A stretch of DNA of 64,000 bases from Arthrobacter liuii (lineage in GTDB: Bacteria > Actinomycetota > Actinomycetes > Actinomycetales > Micrococcaceae). A program made the position numbers and the translations under genes. Numbering within the stretch: position 1 is the stretch's first letter; every line of letters begins with the position of its first letter. A model generated the notes under the pieces. That model did no database searches. It was not told the origin of the DNA and was given only the letters and a program-made list of their open reading frames with translations. The stretch covers positions 1-64,000 of the forward strand of contig NZ_BMFW01000004.1 in NCBI RefSeq assembly GCF_014639275.1, given 5' to 3'. This document shows, piece after piece, positions 8,925 through 17,818 of this stretch.

Positions 8925-10421
8925 TCAGCCGATCTTGTTGGCGGATTCGGCATCCGAGGTGGGAGCCGAGGGTACAGCTGCTGCGCCCAGGTTGGCGCGC
9001 AGCTTGGCGCCCAGTTCGGCGTCAACGTTGGTCCAGTACTGGATGGCGCGTTCCTTGATGCCGGCGCTCTGGACGCCGCCCACGGCGCCGGTGATGGTCT
9101 CCAGGAAGCGGGCCTTTTCGGCTTCGTTGTAGACCTCCCGGTACAGCGTGCCGGCCTGGATGAAGTCGCTGTCCTCGGCGTGGAGGGAGTGCGCGGCGAG
9201 GGTCAGCTCGCCGTCGTTCTCCCAGCCGCCGGCCGGGTTCTGCGGCTCAACCGCAGCCGGGCCGCCCACCGAGTTCGGGGCGTAGACCGGAACCGAGGGG
9301 GCGTTGAACAGGAAGCGTCCCTGGCCGTCCTGGCTGTAGTTGTTGACCTGGTTCTTGGGCTGGTTCACCGGAACCTGGGCGTGGTTGGTGCCCACGCGGT
9401 AGCGGTGTGCGTCAGCGTAGGAGAAGATGCGGGCCTGCAGCATCTTGTCCGGGGAAGCAGCGATGCCCGGTACGAAGTTCGACGGCGCGAAGGTTGCCTG
9501 TTCGATCTGCGCGAAGTAGTTTTCCGGGTTCCGGTTCAGCTCCATGGTGCCCACCTTGATCAGGGGGTAATCCGCGTGCGGCCAGACCTTGGTCAGGTCG
9601 AACGGGTTGAAGCGGTAGGTCTTGGCGTCCTCGTAGGGCATGACCTGCACGTGCAGGTCCCAGGACGGGAAGTTGCCTGCGGCGATGTTCTCCGACAGGT
9701 CGCGGATGTAGAAGTCGGCGTCGGAGCCTGCAAGCTGTTCTGCCTGCTCGGAGCTCATGGAGTTCACGCCCTGGTTGGACCTGAAGTGGTACTTGACCCA
9801 GAAGCGCTCGCCCTCGGCGTTGATCCACTGGTAGGTGTGCGAGCCGTAGCCCTGCATCTCGCGCCAGGAGGCCGGCAGGCCGCGGTCACCCATGAGCCAG
9901 GTGACCTGGTGGGCAGACTCGGGGGACAGCGTCCAGAAGTCCCACTGCATGTCGGCGTCGCGGAGGTGGGTGCCCGGAAGGCGCTTCTGCGAGTGGATGA
10001 AATCGGGGAACTTGATGCCGTCGCGGATGAAGAAGACGGGGGTGTTGTTGCCCACCAGGTCGTAGTTGCCCTCGCTGGTGTAGAACTTCACGGCGAAACC
10101 GCGGGGATCGCGCCAGGTGTCCGGGGAACCGTTCTCGCCGGCCACGGAGGAGAAACGGATCAGCATCTCGGTTTCGACGCCGGGCTGCAGGAACGCGGCC
10201 TTGGTGTACTTGGAGATGTCCTCGGTGGTCTTGAACGTTCCGAATGCGCCGCCGCCCTTGGCGTGCACTACGCGCTCCGGCACCCGCTCACGGTTGAACT
10301 GGGCGAGCTTTTCAATGAGGTAGTGGTCAGTCAGGATGATGGCACCATCGGCACCAACTGACTTCGAGTGTGCGTCGGACGTAACCGGTGCACCTGACTG
10401 GGTTGTGGAAACGGCAGTCAT
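8925..10421 (-). CDS. katA: Heme catalase (monofunctional, KatA type)
   Basis: A 498-residue small-subunit heme catalase that disproportionates hydrogen peroxide in the cytosol. The distal histidine is H53 in [14 protein letters not shown], the distal asparagine N126 in [11 protein letters not shown], and the heme-ligand tyrosine lies in [15 protein letters not shown]. Length fits clade 3 catalases. The start at 10421 was chosen because AGGAGAACA precedes the ATG; an in-frame upstream extension would run into the furA gene. It starts 7 nt after the furA stop, so the two form an operon that peroxide or metal should induce through the Fur-type repressor. A terminator follows at 8897. Confidence 0.96.
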   Translation of the reverse strand: MTAVSTTQSGAPVTSDAHSKSVGADGAIILTDHYLIEKLAQFNRERVPERVVHAKGGGAFGTFKTTEDISKYTKAAFLQPGVETEMLIRFSSVAGENGSPDTWRDPRGFAVKFYTSEGNYDLVGNNTPVFFIRDGIKFPDFIHSQKRLPGTHLRDADMQWDFWTLSPESAHQVTWLMGDRGLPASWREMQGYGSHTYQWINAEGERFWVKYHFRSNQGVNSMSSEQAEQLAGSDADFYIRDLSENIAAGNFPSWDLHVQVMPYEDAKTYRFNPFDLTKVWPHADYPLIKVGTMELNRNPENYFAQIEQATFAPSNFVPGIAASPDKMLQARIFSYADAHRYRVGTNHAQVPVNQPKNQVNNYSQDGQGRFLFNAPSVPVYAPNSVGGPAAVEPQNPAGGWENDGELTLAAHSLHAEDSDFIQAGTLYREVYNEAEKARFLETITGAVGGVQSAGIKERAIQYWTNVDAELGAKLRANLGAAAVPSAPTSDAESANKIG

Positions 10422-10428
10422 TGTTCTC

Positions 10429-10914
10429 CTATTTCTCTTTTTTTTGCGAGGGACTATGGGGAGGAAGTTGCTGGGCCTGCTGGCAGTCCTGGCAGATGCC
10501 CTGGTACATGACGTCGGCAATCTGGATGGTCATGGGCTTGGCGTTCGGGTTCCAGTGGGGCGTAAGGCAGGGGGCATGGCCGACGGCGCAGTCCACGTCC
10601 TCTACCCGGCCGCAACTGACGCAGATGGCGTGGTGGTGGTTGTCGCCCACCCGCGTCTCGTACAGGGCGGGGGAGTGCGGCGGCTCGAAGCGGCGCAGCA
10701 TGTGCAGGTCCGTCAGGTCGCCAAGGACAACATAAACGGACTGGGCCGTCAGCTCGGGCAGCTCTGCGCGGGCGGCGGCAAGGATGCTTTCGGCAGGGGA
10801 ATGCGGGTGGCGTTCGACGGCGGCCAGCACGGCCAGCCGCTGCTTGGTCACCCTGCGGCCGTGGGCGCGCAGGGCTGCAGCCCACGCTTCCTGGCCGTCA
10901 AAGTGCTCCGTCAT
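10429..10914 (-). CDS. furA: Fur family regulator, FurA/CatR-like peroxide or metal sensor
   Basis: A 161-residue Fur family repressor. Residues 1-80 form the winged helix (recognition region [20 protein letters not shown]). The dimer domain has the histidine cluster GDNHHH (90-95) and two CxxC pairs, C98/C101 and C141/C144, the structural zinc site of Fur proteins. It lies directly upstream of katA in one operon, as furA-katG or catR-cat do in mycobacteria and Streptomyces. It is therefore likely to repress katA and itself and to respond to peroxide. A candidate box is at 10930-10954. Confidence 0.9.
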   Translation of the reverse strand: MTEHFDGQEAWAAALRAHGRRVTKQRLAVLAAVERHPHSPAESILAAARAELPELTAQSVYVVLGDLTDLHMLRRFEPPHSPALYETRVGDNHHHAICVSCGRVEDVDCAVGHAPCLTPHWNPNAKPMTIQIADVMYQGICQDCQQAQQLPPHSPSQKKEK

Positions 10915-10929
10915 GGCTCCATTGAAGCA

Positions 10930-10954
10930 CTTATTATTACTAACTCACAATAAG
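10930..10954. promoter_or_regulatory. Candidate Fur-type operator upstream of furA-katA
   Basis: CTTATT (10930-10935) and AATAAG (10949-10954) form a 6-bp inverted repeat around an AT-rich core in otherwise GC-rich DNA, 16 nt upstream of the furA start. It is positioned to cover the furA promoter and also lies about 30 bp from the -10 of the divergent MFS gene. Autoregulation through this site is inference. Confidence 0.55.
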
Positions 10955-10994
10955 GCTTGGCTAACCTTCCCGTCGCGCCCGCTAGTGTTGCGGG

Positions 10995-12266
10995 GTGGGG
11001 AAACTACTTGCCGATGTCACGCCGCTCAAGGAAAGCCCCGCATTCCGCCGGCTGTGGCTCGGATCGGCAGTGTCCGCCGTCGGCAGCCAACTCACCCTGG
11101 TGGCAGTCAGCCTCGAGGTGTACCGCCTGACGCAGGACAGCTTCTATGTGGGCCTGCTGGGCATCTTCGCGCTGGTTCCCCTGGTGGTAGGCGGCCTGAT
11201 GGGCGGCTCCATCGCGGATGCCCACGACCGCAGGCGCATTGCCCTGCTGGCCACGGCTGTCCTGTGGCTCACCACAGGCCTGATCGCCTTGCAGGCCTGG
11301 GTGCAGCTTGGGAACGTGTGGGTGCTGTACCTGCTGGTGGCGCTGCAAAGCGGCGCCCAGGCCATCAACCAACCGGCCCGCAGCGCCATCATTCCCACGC
11401 TCATCCGCAAGGAACTCCTGCCGGCGGCCAACGCGCTGAGCATGCTCTCCCTGGGCCTTGCCATGACTGCCGGGCCGCTGCTGGCCGGGCTCCTGGTGGC
11501 CTGGCTCGGGTTCGGCTGGACCTACACCATCGACTTTGCCAGCTTCGCCTTCGTCCTGTGGGCCGTCTACCGACTCCCGCCGATGCCGCCCGCCGGCACC
11601 CGCAGCAAGGTGGGGCTCCGCTCCGTCATCGAGGGATTCCGCTTCCTGGGAACCCGGCCCAACCTCCGGATGACCTTCATCATCGACCTGATTGCCATGA
11701 TCCTGGCCCAGCCGCGGGCACTGCTCCCGGCCGTCGCTGCCCTGATGATCGGCGGCGGCGAGGCGACCGTGGGCATCCTGCTGGCCTGCACCGCCGTCGG
11801 GGCTTTCCTGGCCGGCCTGTTCTCCGGCCCGCTGGGCGGCGTGCGCCGCCAGGGGGCCGCCGTCGTCGTTTCCGTGATGGGCTGGGGCGCATCCATCGGG
11901 GCATTCGGCCTGGTGGTGCTGCTGGCAGGCCCGGCGCCTGGTGGCGCCGTGACCCTGTGGCTGCTTCCTGCCGCCGTCTGCTGCGCCCTTGCCGGCATCG
12001 CCGACTCCATCAGCAGCGTCTTCCGCAACACCATCCTCCAGGCCGCAGCCCCGGACCACCTCCGCGGGCGGCTGCAGGGCGTGTTCATCGTGGTGGTGGC
12101 CGGCGGCCCCCGGATCGGAGACCTGCTGGCCGGCGGCGCCACTAAGATTTTGAGCGAGGGCTGGGTCCTGATGCTCGGCGGTGCGCTGTGCATCGCGGGG
12201 GCGTGGCTGGCGGCGAAACTGCAGCCCGGGTTCCGGAAGTACGATGCGCGGAACCCGGTTCCCTAG
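10995..12266 (+). CDS. MFS transporter, enterobactin-exporter (EntS)-like
   Basis: A 423-residue major facilitator with about 12 hydrophobic helices. The N-terminus (FRRLWLGSAVSAVGSQLTLVAVSLEVYRLT) and the loop GGSIADAHDRRR match the EntS/DHA3-like exporter group. The substrate is unknown; siderophore or drug efflux is possible. It starts with GTG at 10995, and TAGTGT lies 6 nt before it, so it is probably leaderless. It is divergent from furA-katA and the Fur-like box lies between them, which would make shared iron or peroxide control interesting if this is a siderophore exporter. Confidence 0.82.
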   Translation: MGKLLADVTPLKESPAFRRLWLGSAVSAVGSQLTLVAVSLEVYRLTQDSFYVGLLGIFALVPLVVGGLMGGSIADAHDRRRIALLATAVLWLTTGLIALQAWVQLGNVWVLYLLVALQSGAQAINQPARSAIIPTLIRKELLPAANALSMLSLGLAMTAGPLLAGLLVAWLGFGWTYTIDFASFAFVLWAVYRLPPMPPAGTRSKVGLRSVIEGFRFLGTRPNLRMTFIIDLIAMILAQPRALLPAVAALMIGGGEATVGILLACTAVGAFLAGLFSGPLGGVRRQGAAVVVSVMGWGASIGAFGLVVLLAGPAPGGAVTLWLLPAAVCCALAGIADSISSVFRNTILQAAAPDHLRGRLQGVFIVVVAGGPRIGDLLAGGATKILSEGWVLMLGGALCIAGAWLAAKLQPGFRKYDARNPVP

Positions 12267-12294
12267 CAAGCCGTTCCTTTAGTGAGGAGGAAAC

Positions 12295-13164
12295 GTGCAC
12301 AAACATCACAACGGCCTGAAGACCGCGGCACTGTTCGGGGTGCTGTGGGCGGTGCTGCTGGGCCTCGGAGGGCTGATAGGCGTGGGGATGCGCAGTTCGG
12401 CGCCCATCTGGATCATGGCCCTGATCGGCGTCGGCACCACCTTCTACGGCTACTGGAACAGCGACAAGATCGCAATCCGCTCCATGCAGGCTTTCCCGGT
12501 GACTGAGGCCCAGGCGCCGCAGCTCTACCAGATAGTCCGCGAGCTCTCGGCCCGCGCCAACCAGCCCATGCCGCGCATCTACGTCTCGCCCACCATGAAC
12601 CCCAACGCGTTCGCCACCGGCCGCAACCCCCGCAACGCCGCTGTCTGCTGCACCGAGGGCATCCTGCAGCTCCTGGACGCCCGCGAGCTCCGCGGCGTCC
12701 TGGGCCACGAACTCATGCACGTCTACAACCGCGACATCCTCACCTCATCGGTAGCTGCCGCTGTCGCCGGCGTCATCACCTCGGTGGGGCAGATGCTGCT
12801 GCTGTTCGGCGGCGGTGACCGGCGGAACGCCAACCCGCTGGCCATGATCGCCACGGCACTGCTGGCACCTTTCGCGGCCTCGCTGATCCAGATGGCCATC
12901 TCCCGCACCAGGGAGTACGACGCCGACGAGGACGGCTCGCAGCTCACCGGCGATCCGCTGGCCCTCGCCTCAGCCCTGGGCAAGATCGAGCGCGGCGTCA
13001 GTATCGCGCCGCTCCCGCCGGACCAGCGGCTGGTGAACGCCTCGCACCTGATGATCGCCAATCCCTTCCGGGGCGGCGGCATGAACAAGTTGTTTGCCAC
13101 CCATCCGCCCATGCGGGACCGGATTGTCCGGCTGGAGCGGATGGCGGGCCGGCCGCCGCAATAG
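12295..13164 (+). CDS. htpX: HtpX-like membrane zinc metalloprotease
   Basis: A 289-residue M48 family protease, which degrades damaged membrane proteins. Two N-terminal membrane helices (about residues 10-55) precede the catalytic domain. The zinc site is HELMH at 138-142, with the third ligand glutamate in REYDADEDG (E207). A further pair of hydrophobic segments lies around 152-200, so the active site faces the cytosol. GTG start at 12295 with GAGGAGG 6 nt upstream. It begins 28 nt after the MFS stop and may be co-transcribed. A bidirectional terminator follows. Confidence 0.92.
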   Translation: MHKHHNGLKTAALFGVLWAVLLGLGGLIGVGMRSSAPIWIMALIGVGTTFYGYWNSDKIAIRSMQAFPVTEAQAPQLYQIVRELSARANQPMPRIYVSPTMNPNAFATGRNPRNAAVCCTEGILQLLDARELRGVLGHELMHVYNRDILTSSVAAAVAGVITSVGQMLLLFGGGDRRNANPLAMIATALLAPFAASLIQMAISRTREYDADEDGSQLTGDPLALASALGKIERGVSIAPLPPDQRLVNASHLMIANPFRGGGMNKLFATHPPMRDRIVRLERMAGRPPQ

Positions 13165-13225
13165 TCCGGGATGCCCGCTGCAGCCGGGATCACGCCGTCG
13201 ACACGGGAAATTGTCTCCGACACGC

Positions 13226-13269
13226 AAAATGGCTGGCGCACCCGGAATGTGGGGTGCGCCAGCCATTAT
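13226..13269. terminator. Bidirectional terminator between htpX and yajQ
   Basis: A perfect 16-bp stem (AATGGCTGGCGCACCC, 13228-13243, with its complement 13252-13267) and an 8-nt loop lies between convergent genes. The minus-strand side has an ATTTT-type tail. Confidence 0.85.
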
Positions 13270-13318
13270 GTGTGCAGCGGATAACTCTTTGCGCGCCGAA
13301 AACGACGGCGGTGGGAGG

Positions 13319-13810
13319 CTAGCTGCGGAAGTTCACGAACTGCAGGTCGGCTTCCTCGAAGTCCTTCAGCAGGGCCATGGTGGCCTGCAGGTCATCGCGG
13401 GACTTGGAGGAAACGCGCAGCTCGTCGCCCTGGATCTGCGACTTAACGGATTTGGGCGCTTCGTCGCGGATGAGCTTGTTGATCTTCTTTGCCAGGTCCT
13501 GGGCAATGCCTTCCTTGATGGAGGCTTCCAAGCGGAATTCCTTGCCGGAGGCGTAAGGCTCGCCGGTGTCCAGGGACTTCAGCGAGATGCCGCGGCGGAT
13601 CAGTTTGGACTGCAGTACGTCCAGGACCGCCAGGACGCGTTCCTCGGAGTTGGCCTTCATGAGGATCTTCTCGCCGCTGAAGTCCACCTCGGCACCGACG
13701 CCTTTGAAGTCATAGCGCTGGGTGAGTTCCTTCTGGGCCTGGTTTAGCGCGTTGGCCACTTCCTGCTTGTCCACTTTGCTTACGACGTCGAACGTTGACT
13801 CGCCTGCCAT
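13319..13810 (-). CDS. YajQ family nucleotide-binding protein (UPF0234)
   Basis: A 163-residue YajQ protein with the two ferredoxin-like halves typical of the family. It contains STFDVVSKVDKQEVANAL near the start, QRYDFKGV and SKLIRRGISLKSLD. Family members bind nucleotides, and some have been reported as cyclic-di-GMP receptors; which ligand this one binds is not visible. The start at 13810 is set by AAGGAGAGTC before the ATG. Cytosolic; transcribed alone toward htpX. Confidence 0.93.
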   Translation of the reverse strand: MAGESTFDVVSKVDKQEVANALNQAQKELTQRYDFKGVGAEVDFSGEKILMKANSEERVLAVLDVLQSKLIRRGISLKSLDTGEPYASGKEFRLEASIKEGIAQDLAKKINKLIRDEAPKSVKSQIQGDELRVSSKSRDDLQATMALLKDFEEADLQFVNFRS

Positions 13811-13997
13811 GACTCTCCTTCTGCTGCTGGGAGCCCTGCGCGGGACAGGGCCTGGATCACTGGCATCCAGCCTAATACGGATGCCAGGACTGGTGTGGGC
13901 CGCCCGTTCACAGTTCCCTCTCAGCGGACGTACCGGGGGAACGAAGGAGGGGTGGCCAGAGTTGGAGGAGTTGTACCGCAGTTCGAAAGGGAACACC

Positions 13998-14252
13998 ATG
14001 CACCGCAGAGCCGCCCGTTACGTCACCCGGACCACATCAGCAGCAGCCGGGGCGGTGGCAACAGCAGCAACCTCCGTAGCGGCGGCAGCGGTGGCCGCCT
14101 CCATCATCTTCAGCCCGGTGGCGGACTCGTCCTCCCGGATGGATGGGGTACGGGCAGACCTCCAGCGCGCGGTGCAGTTGAACCAGATCACCGCGGAGCA
14201 GGCAGTCAGCTTCGAGGCCAAGCTGGCGGGAAGGATCCTGGGGGAGGCGTAA
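13998..14252 (+). CDS. Small hypothetical protein with one hydrophobic segment
   Basis: An 84-residue protein I do not recognise. It has a basic N-terminus (HRRAARYVTRTT), an alanine-rich hydrophobic stretch (about residues 14-40, ending IIFSPV) and a polar helix-forming tail. It could be a membrane-anchored or exported peptide. AAAGGGAA precedes the ATG at 13998. It is divergent from yajQ, and tRNA-Tyr lies downstream. Coding character is moderate and the size is small, so confidence is limited. Confidence 0.55.
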   Translation: MHRRAARYVTRTTSAAAGAVATAATSVAAAAVAASIIFSPVADSSSRMDGVRADLQRAVQLNQITAEQAVSFEAKLAGRILGEA

Positions 14253-14419
14253 AAACCTGGTTTTTCGAGCCCCGCTGGCGGCTTTCCTGGCAGCGCGCGG
14301 CCCGATTCGATTCTTCGCCGGAAGTTCTGTAAAGTTGTCTTGCCCGCGGTTACTGAAGCGGAACGGACCGGAAACGGACGCTCCGCAGACTGCATCAGCG
14401 GGTACTTCTTTTGAAGTTC

Positions 14420-14501
14420 GGCAGATTACCCGAGCGGCCAAAGGGGGCTGACTGTAAATCAGCTGGCAACGCCTACGGGGGTTCGAATCCCTCATCTGCC
14501 A
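14420..14501 (+). tRNA. tRNA-Tyr (anticodon GTA)
   Basis: Acceptor arms GGCAGAT / ATCTGCC pair perfectly. The anticodon stem is GCTGA / TCAGC with loop CTGTAAA (anticodon GTA at 14454-14456), and the T-loop GTTCGAATC is present. A long variable arm, as expected for tRNA-Tyr, lies between the anticodon and T arms. The CCA is not fully encoded. Confidence 0.97.
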
Positions 14502-14510
14502 CCCAAGGAA

Positions 14511-14544
14511 AGCCTCCGGAACCACCAGGTTCCGGAGGCTTTTT
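14511..14544 (+). terminator. Terminator after tRNA-Tyr
   Basis: A 13-bp perfect stem (AGCCTCCGGAACC / GGTTCCGGAGGCT), 4-nt loop and TTTTT tail, 9 nt after the tRNA. Confidence 0.93.
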
Positions 14545-14664
14545 CGTTGCTGCTGGAGGTCTCCGTCCGCCGTCGACACCATGATGGGGCGGGCGTAATC
14601 TGGCAGCATCGGCGCATGCGCCCGATGCCCTGCGTCGATATTTCCATCGATGAAGGAGGACTCA

Positions 14665-15090
14665 ATGAGTGCTGTACGTGAATTCATGACCACTGATGCG
14701 CGATGCATCGGGGAGAACGAGTCCCTCGCGGACGCGGCCCGGATGATGGTGGACCTCGACTGCGGAGCGCTTCCCATCTGTGGTGACGACGGTAAGTTGA
14801 AGGGCATGATCACCGACCGCGACATCGTGCTCAAGTGCGTCGCCGCCGGCCGCGACCCGGGCCAGATGATGGCCCGCGACCTCGCCTCCGGCAAGCCGCA
14901 TTGCATTGACGCCGACGCCAACGTTGATGCAGCCATCGACATGATGGAGAAGCACCAGATCCGCCGGCTCCCGGTGATCTCGGACCACAGGCTGGTGGGC
15001 ATCATCAGCCAGGGTGACATTGCGCGCAACTACTCAGAGCAGCGTGTGGGCGAACTGGTGGAACACATCTCAGTACGCCACGGGATGTAG
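14665..15090 (+). CDS. CBS-domain pair protein
   Basis: A 141-residue protein made of two CBS domains only (about residues 8-65 and 72-130). Typical signatures are LADAARMMVDLDCGALPI, GMITDRDIV, VDAAIDMMEKHQIRRLPVI and GIISQGDIA. Such proteins bind adenine nucleotides; stand-alone versions in actinobacteria include hypoxia or stress proteins. The start at 14665 was chosen because GAAGGAGG (14652-14659) is its ribosome site; an upstream ATG at 14650 overlaps that site. Cytosolic. Not obviously linked to its neighbours. Confidence 0.9.
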   Translation: MSAVREFMTTDARCIGENESLADAARMMVDLDCGALPICGDDGKLKGMITDRDIVLKCVAAGRDPGQMMARDLASGKPHCIDADANVDAAIDMMEKHQIRRLPVISDHRLVGIISQGDIARNYSEQRVGELVEHISVRHGM

Positions 15091-15108
15091 CCGGCGGCGC
15101 ATCATGGC

Positions 15109-15153
15109 CTTGTCCGCGGACCCAACCCTTGAGGGTCCGGACCCGCGGACAAG
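15109..15153. terminator. Hairpin between the CBS protein and LysM genes
   Basis: An 11-bp perfect stem CTTGTCCGCGG / CCGCGGACAAG encloses a second potential stem GGACCC / GGGTCC. It lies between convergent genes but lacks a T-run. Confidence 0.4.
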
Positions 15154-15172
15154 CCTGGGAGCTTCAACGGTT

Positions 15173-16168
15173 TTAGTTCAGTGCAACCAGGAGCATGGTG
15201 CTGGTCCCCGGAATGCAGGTCTGCAGGATCGCCCGGGGGAATCCGCCGAAAACGGAGATGACGTCATTGGTGGTTCCGGGATTTGGCACTGTGCCGCGCC
15301 CGGTCACCGTGAAGGTTCCGTAGCCCGGGATGCTCACCGTCTCGCCCACTCCGATCCCGGAGAACCGGGCCCACCCCCCGCAGAAATCATGCTCGGTGAT
15401 GAACAGCGAGTAGCCGTCATTGGGGGTGTAGTGGATGGGCCCGATGCAGGCGTCCACCATGGACTGGCCGCCGGACCCGGCAACGTAGATGGTGCGCACT
15501 GCAGGTGCGGCGGGCACAGCCGCGGGAGCCGGCGCCGGCGCGGACGCAGGTGCCGCGGCGGGCGCAGGGGCAGGAGCAGGAGCGGCAACCGGGGCAGGGG
15601 CGGCTACGGCCATCGCCGGCCCGGTCAGCAGGAGCGTCTGGCCCGGGTAAATGGTGCTGTAGGCGCTTAGTCCGTTGGCCGCGAGCATGGCGTTCATGTC
15701 CACGCCATGGCCGGCGGCGATCGCACCCACGGTATCGCCGGGCACCACCGTGTAGAGGTTCGGGTCGCCCGCTGGCGCCGGTTCGGGGGCAGCCGGGGCG
15801 GAAGCGGGCTCGGCCGGGGGAGCGGGCGCCGGCTCTGCCGCAGGAGCCGGCGCCTGTGCTGCGACGGCAGGTCCGGAATCCGTTGGGCCCGCAGGCTCCG
15901 CTGCGGCGGCTGGCTCGGCTGCGGTGCTGGGCGCCGGCGGTGGGGCGGCCTCTGCGACCTGGGCTGCCGCCGTCGTGCTTCCGTTGAGCGAAACGGGGGG
16001 AGCTGCAAGCGCGCCCACGCCCACTGCTGCCACCACTGCGGCGGTGGCCATCCCGGCCCAGAGCAAGTTGCTGATGACCGGCCTGCCGGTGCTGAGGTCT
16101 GTGCGGGGTTCGTCGGTGGCGAAGCTTCTGCTCTCGCCGTCAGGGGAAGTGAAGTACGTCTGGTTCAT
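15173..16168 (-). CDS. LysM-domain cell-surface protein with a sortase-like C-terminal region
   Basis: A 331-residue protein. One membrane helix lies at about 32-56, and a Pro/Ala-rich linker at about 65-136. A single LysM domain, which binds peptidoglycan, is at about 138-182 (YTVVPGDTVGAIAAGHGVD). A second Pro/Ala-rich spacer covers about 186-224, followed by a 105-residue C-terminal region with two cysteines near 241 and 263 and the motif LQTC (C318). H260 (ITEHDFCGG) followed by a late LQTC recalls the sortase His/Cys arrangement, but the usual downstream arginine is not seen, so catalytic activity is only a suggestion. The start at 16168 excludes a basic upstream extension. It is probably anchored in the wall-facing membrane. 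Confidence 0.78.
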   Translation of the reverse strand: MNQTYFTSPDGESRSFATDEPRTDLSTGRPVISNLLWAGMATAAVVAAVGVGALAAPPVSLNGSTTAAAQVAEAAPPPAPSTAAEPAAAAEPAGPTDSGPAVAAQAPAPAAEPAPAPPAEPASAPAAPEPAPAGDPNLYTVVPGDTVGAIAAGHGVDMNAMLAANGLSAYSTIYPGQTLLLTGPAMAVAAPAPVAAPAPAPAPAAAPASAPAPAPAAVPAAPAVRTIYVAGSGGQSMVDACIGPIHYTPNDGYSLFITEHDFCGGWARFSGIGVGETVSIPGYGTFTVTGRGTVPNPGTTNDVISVFGGFPRAILQTCIPGTSTMLLVALN

Positions 16169-16668
16169 GGGTGGCCCATCAGGGTTCGGTCCAGCCAGGC
16201 AGTACAAAGCACGCCAGGACACGGGACGGATCAAGATGTCATTGCGCCGCCGCCCCCGGCGGAAGCCGGGGCCGCGGACGGCGCAGGTTGGAGGCAGCCG
16301 CACACCCAGAAAATGCGAAGCTCCGCGATAAGGCAGTGAGCTCCCGGAAGCCACCCGGGGAAACCTGCCAGTGCGTGTTTGGTCCTAGGAATCCCGAGTC
16401 TAGGAATCACGCCAAGGCGGGGGCACCAGTAGGGATTACCCGAGTTTTACCGCCCGGTACTCGCCGGCCGCGGGCCGTCTACTCAAGCCCGGGCGCCCCA
16501 ATACTTGCCCGCCGGCCCTCTTCCAAGGCGGTGACGGCCCCTTGGCGCCAGGCTACAGCGGCACCACGCCGAGTAAGGCGATGCCGCTCATCATCAGGGC
16601 TGTGGCCACCAGCCGCCCGGACCGGTGCCAGCAGGCGGGACGATGTTACCCGCGGGTAGCATTGGCTC
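16169..16668. other. 500-bp intergenic region without a recognised gene
   Basis: It lies between the divergent LysM and thioesterase genes. I see a 9-bp direct repeat CTAGGAATC (around 16385 and 16400) and GC-rich segments that could pair (GGCAG...CTGCC around 16334-16369 on the minus strand). Checking for a cyclic-di-AMP (ydaO) type element upstream of the LysM gene gave no convincing match. No open frame with clear coding bias was seen. Confidence 0.5.
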
Positions 16669-17223
16669 ATGCACCTGCTCCTGAGAACCCTGCTCATGCT
16701 CTTCCGCTCCGCCCGGCGTCCGCCGCTGTCGGTGTGGGAGCCGTCGTCGCTGCCGCTGCGCGTCCTGCCGACGGACATCGACATCGCCATGCACGTCAAC
16801 AACGGGATGTACCTGTCCCTGATGGACCTGGGCCGGTTCGACCTGATGGTGCGCAGCGGCGTCTGGAAGCGGATGCGCCGCCGCGGCTGGAGCCCGGTGG
16901 TGTCGGCGGAGACCATCGCCTTCCGCAAGTCCCTGCAGCTATGGCAGGAGTACGCCATCGAGACCCGCATCATCGGGCTGGACACCAAGGCGATCTTCTT
17001 TGAGCAGCGCATGGTGGCCGACGGCGAGATTTACGCACGTGCCTACATTGCCACCCGGCTGGTCACCAAGGCAGGTCCGGTCAGCCAGGAGGACATCGTG
17101 GCGGAGTTCGGAGCCCCGCCGGCGGACCTGGTCCTTCCCGAATGGATCCACGAGTGGCGCGCTTCCAGCGCCCTGCCCGGCAGCCGCACAGCCGCTCCGC
17201 ACCAGTGGGACGCCAACCGCTGA
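16669..17223 (+). CDS. Acyl-CoA thioesterase-like hotdog-fold protein (4HBT group)
   Basis: A 184-residue hotdog-fold protein. The conserved region DIDIAMHVNNGMYLSLMDLGRFD is typical of 4-hydroxybenzoyl-CoA-type thioesterases, which hydrolyse acyl-CoA thioesters; the aspartates and MHVNNG belong to the active-site helix. The substrate is not predictable. The N-terminal residues are basic and hydrophobic. TAGCAT lies 6 nt before the ATG and no Shine-Dalgarno was seen, so it is probably leaderless. It is followed after about 95 bp by the thioredoxin gene. Confidence 0.82.
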   Translation: MHLLLRTLLMLFRSARRPPLSVWEPSSLPLRVLPTDIDIAMHVNNGMYLSLMDLGRFDLMVRSGVWKRMRRRGWSPVVSAETIAFRKSLQLWQEYAIETRIIGLDTKAIFFEQRMVADGEIYARAYIATRLVTKAGPVSQEDIVAEFGAPPADLVLPEWIHEWRASSALPGSRTAAPHQWDANR

Positions 17224-17317
17224 AACCCGCGTGCCGGCGTCGTACTCCCCGCTATTCCCAATGACGCGGGGAGCGAACAGGCGCGACAGGCAGGTCAGGG
17301 GCGCGTACCGTGGACAC

Positions 17318-17755
17318 ATGGCTACCCTTGACATCACAGGTGAAAAGTTCGCATCGACGATCGAAGGAAATGACATTGTCCTGGTCGATTTCTGGGCAGA
17401 ATGGTGCGGCCCCTGCAAGCAGTTCGGCCCCACGTACTCAACCGTCTCCGAGAAGCACTCGGACGTCCTCTTCACCAAGGTGGACACTGAAGCAGAGCAG
17501 CAGCTCGCCGCGGAGGCGGGCATCACCTCCATCCCCACGCTCATGGCCTTCCGCGAAAAGGTGCTGGTATTCTCCCAGCCCGGCGCGCTGAACGCCCAGC
17601 AGCTGGAACAGGTGGTGGACGCAGTGAAGGCGCTGGACATGGAGGAAGTCCACGCCCATGTGGCCCGCCAGCAGGAGGAAGCAGCCGCAGCGGCAGGCAA
17701 CCCCGCCAGCCCGCAGGCCGGTCCCCAGGACGGCACGCAGATCCCCGACTTCTAA
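17318..17755 (+). CDS. Thioredoxin with C-terminal extension
   Basis: A 145-residue thioredoxin. The active site is WAEWCGPCKQF, and the cis-proline lies in the following ITSIPTLMAF. Residues 1-108 are the normal domain. The extension of about 35 residues (EEVHAHVARQQEE, then Ala/Pro/Gly-rich) is charged and helical, as seen in other actinobacterial thioredoxins. It reduces protein disulfides in the cytosol. Longer frames are rejected: the ATG at 17318 is preceded 6 nt upstream by TACCGT, a leaderless-type -10. Confidence 0.93.
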   Translation: MATLDITGEKFASTIEGNDIVLVDFWAEWCGPCKQFGPTYSTVSEKHSDVLFTKVDTEAEQQLAAEAGITSIPTLMAFREKVLVFSQPGALNAQQLEQVVDAVKALDMEEVHAHVARQQEEAAAAAGNPASPQAGPQDGTQIPDF

Positions 17756-17766
17756 AGCTGATTAAC

Positions 17767-17804
17767 GAAAAATGCGGGACCACCGGTGGGTGGTCCCGCA
17801 TTTT
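17767..17804. terminator. Bidirectional terminator between thioredoxin and the monooxygenase
   Basis: A perfect 14-bp stem (AATGCGGGACCACC / GGTGGTCCCGCATT) with a 4-nt loop lies between convergent genes, with A-rich and T-rich flanks (GAAAAATG and CATTTTGC). Confidence 0.92.
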
Positions 17805-17818
17805 GCGTTAAGGCTGCG

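Noticed and set aside
8835-10361. Open frame opposite katA
   Set aside because: Antisense to a clear catalase; composition artefact.
16169-16668. Possible cyclic-di-AMP (ydaO-type) riboswitch before the LysM gene
   Set aside because: Such elements precede some actinobacterial wall-protein genes, but the minus-strand sequence here does not show the conserved core blocks I recall.
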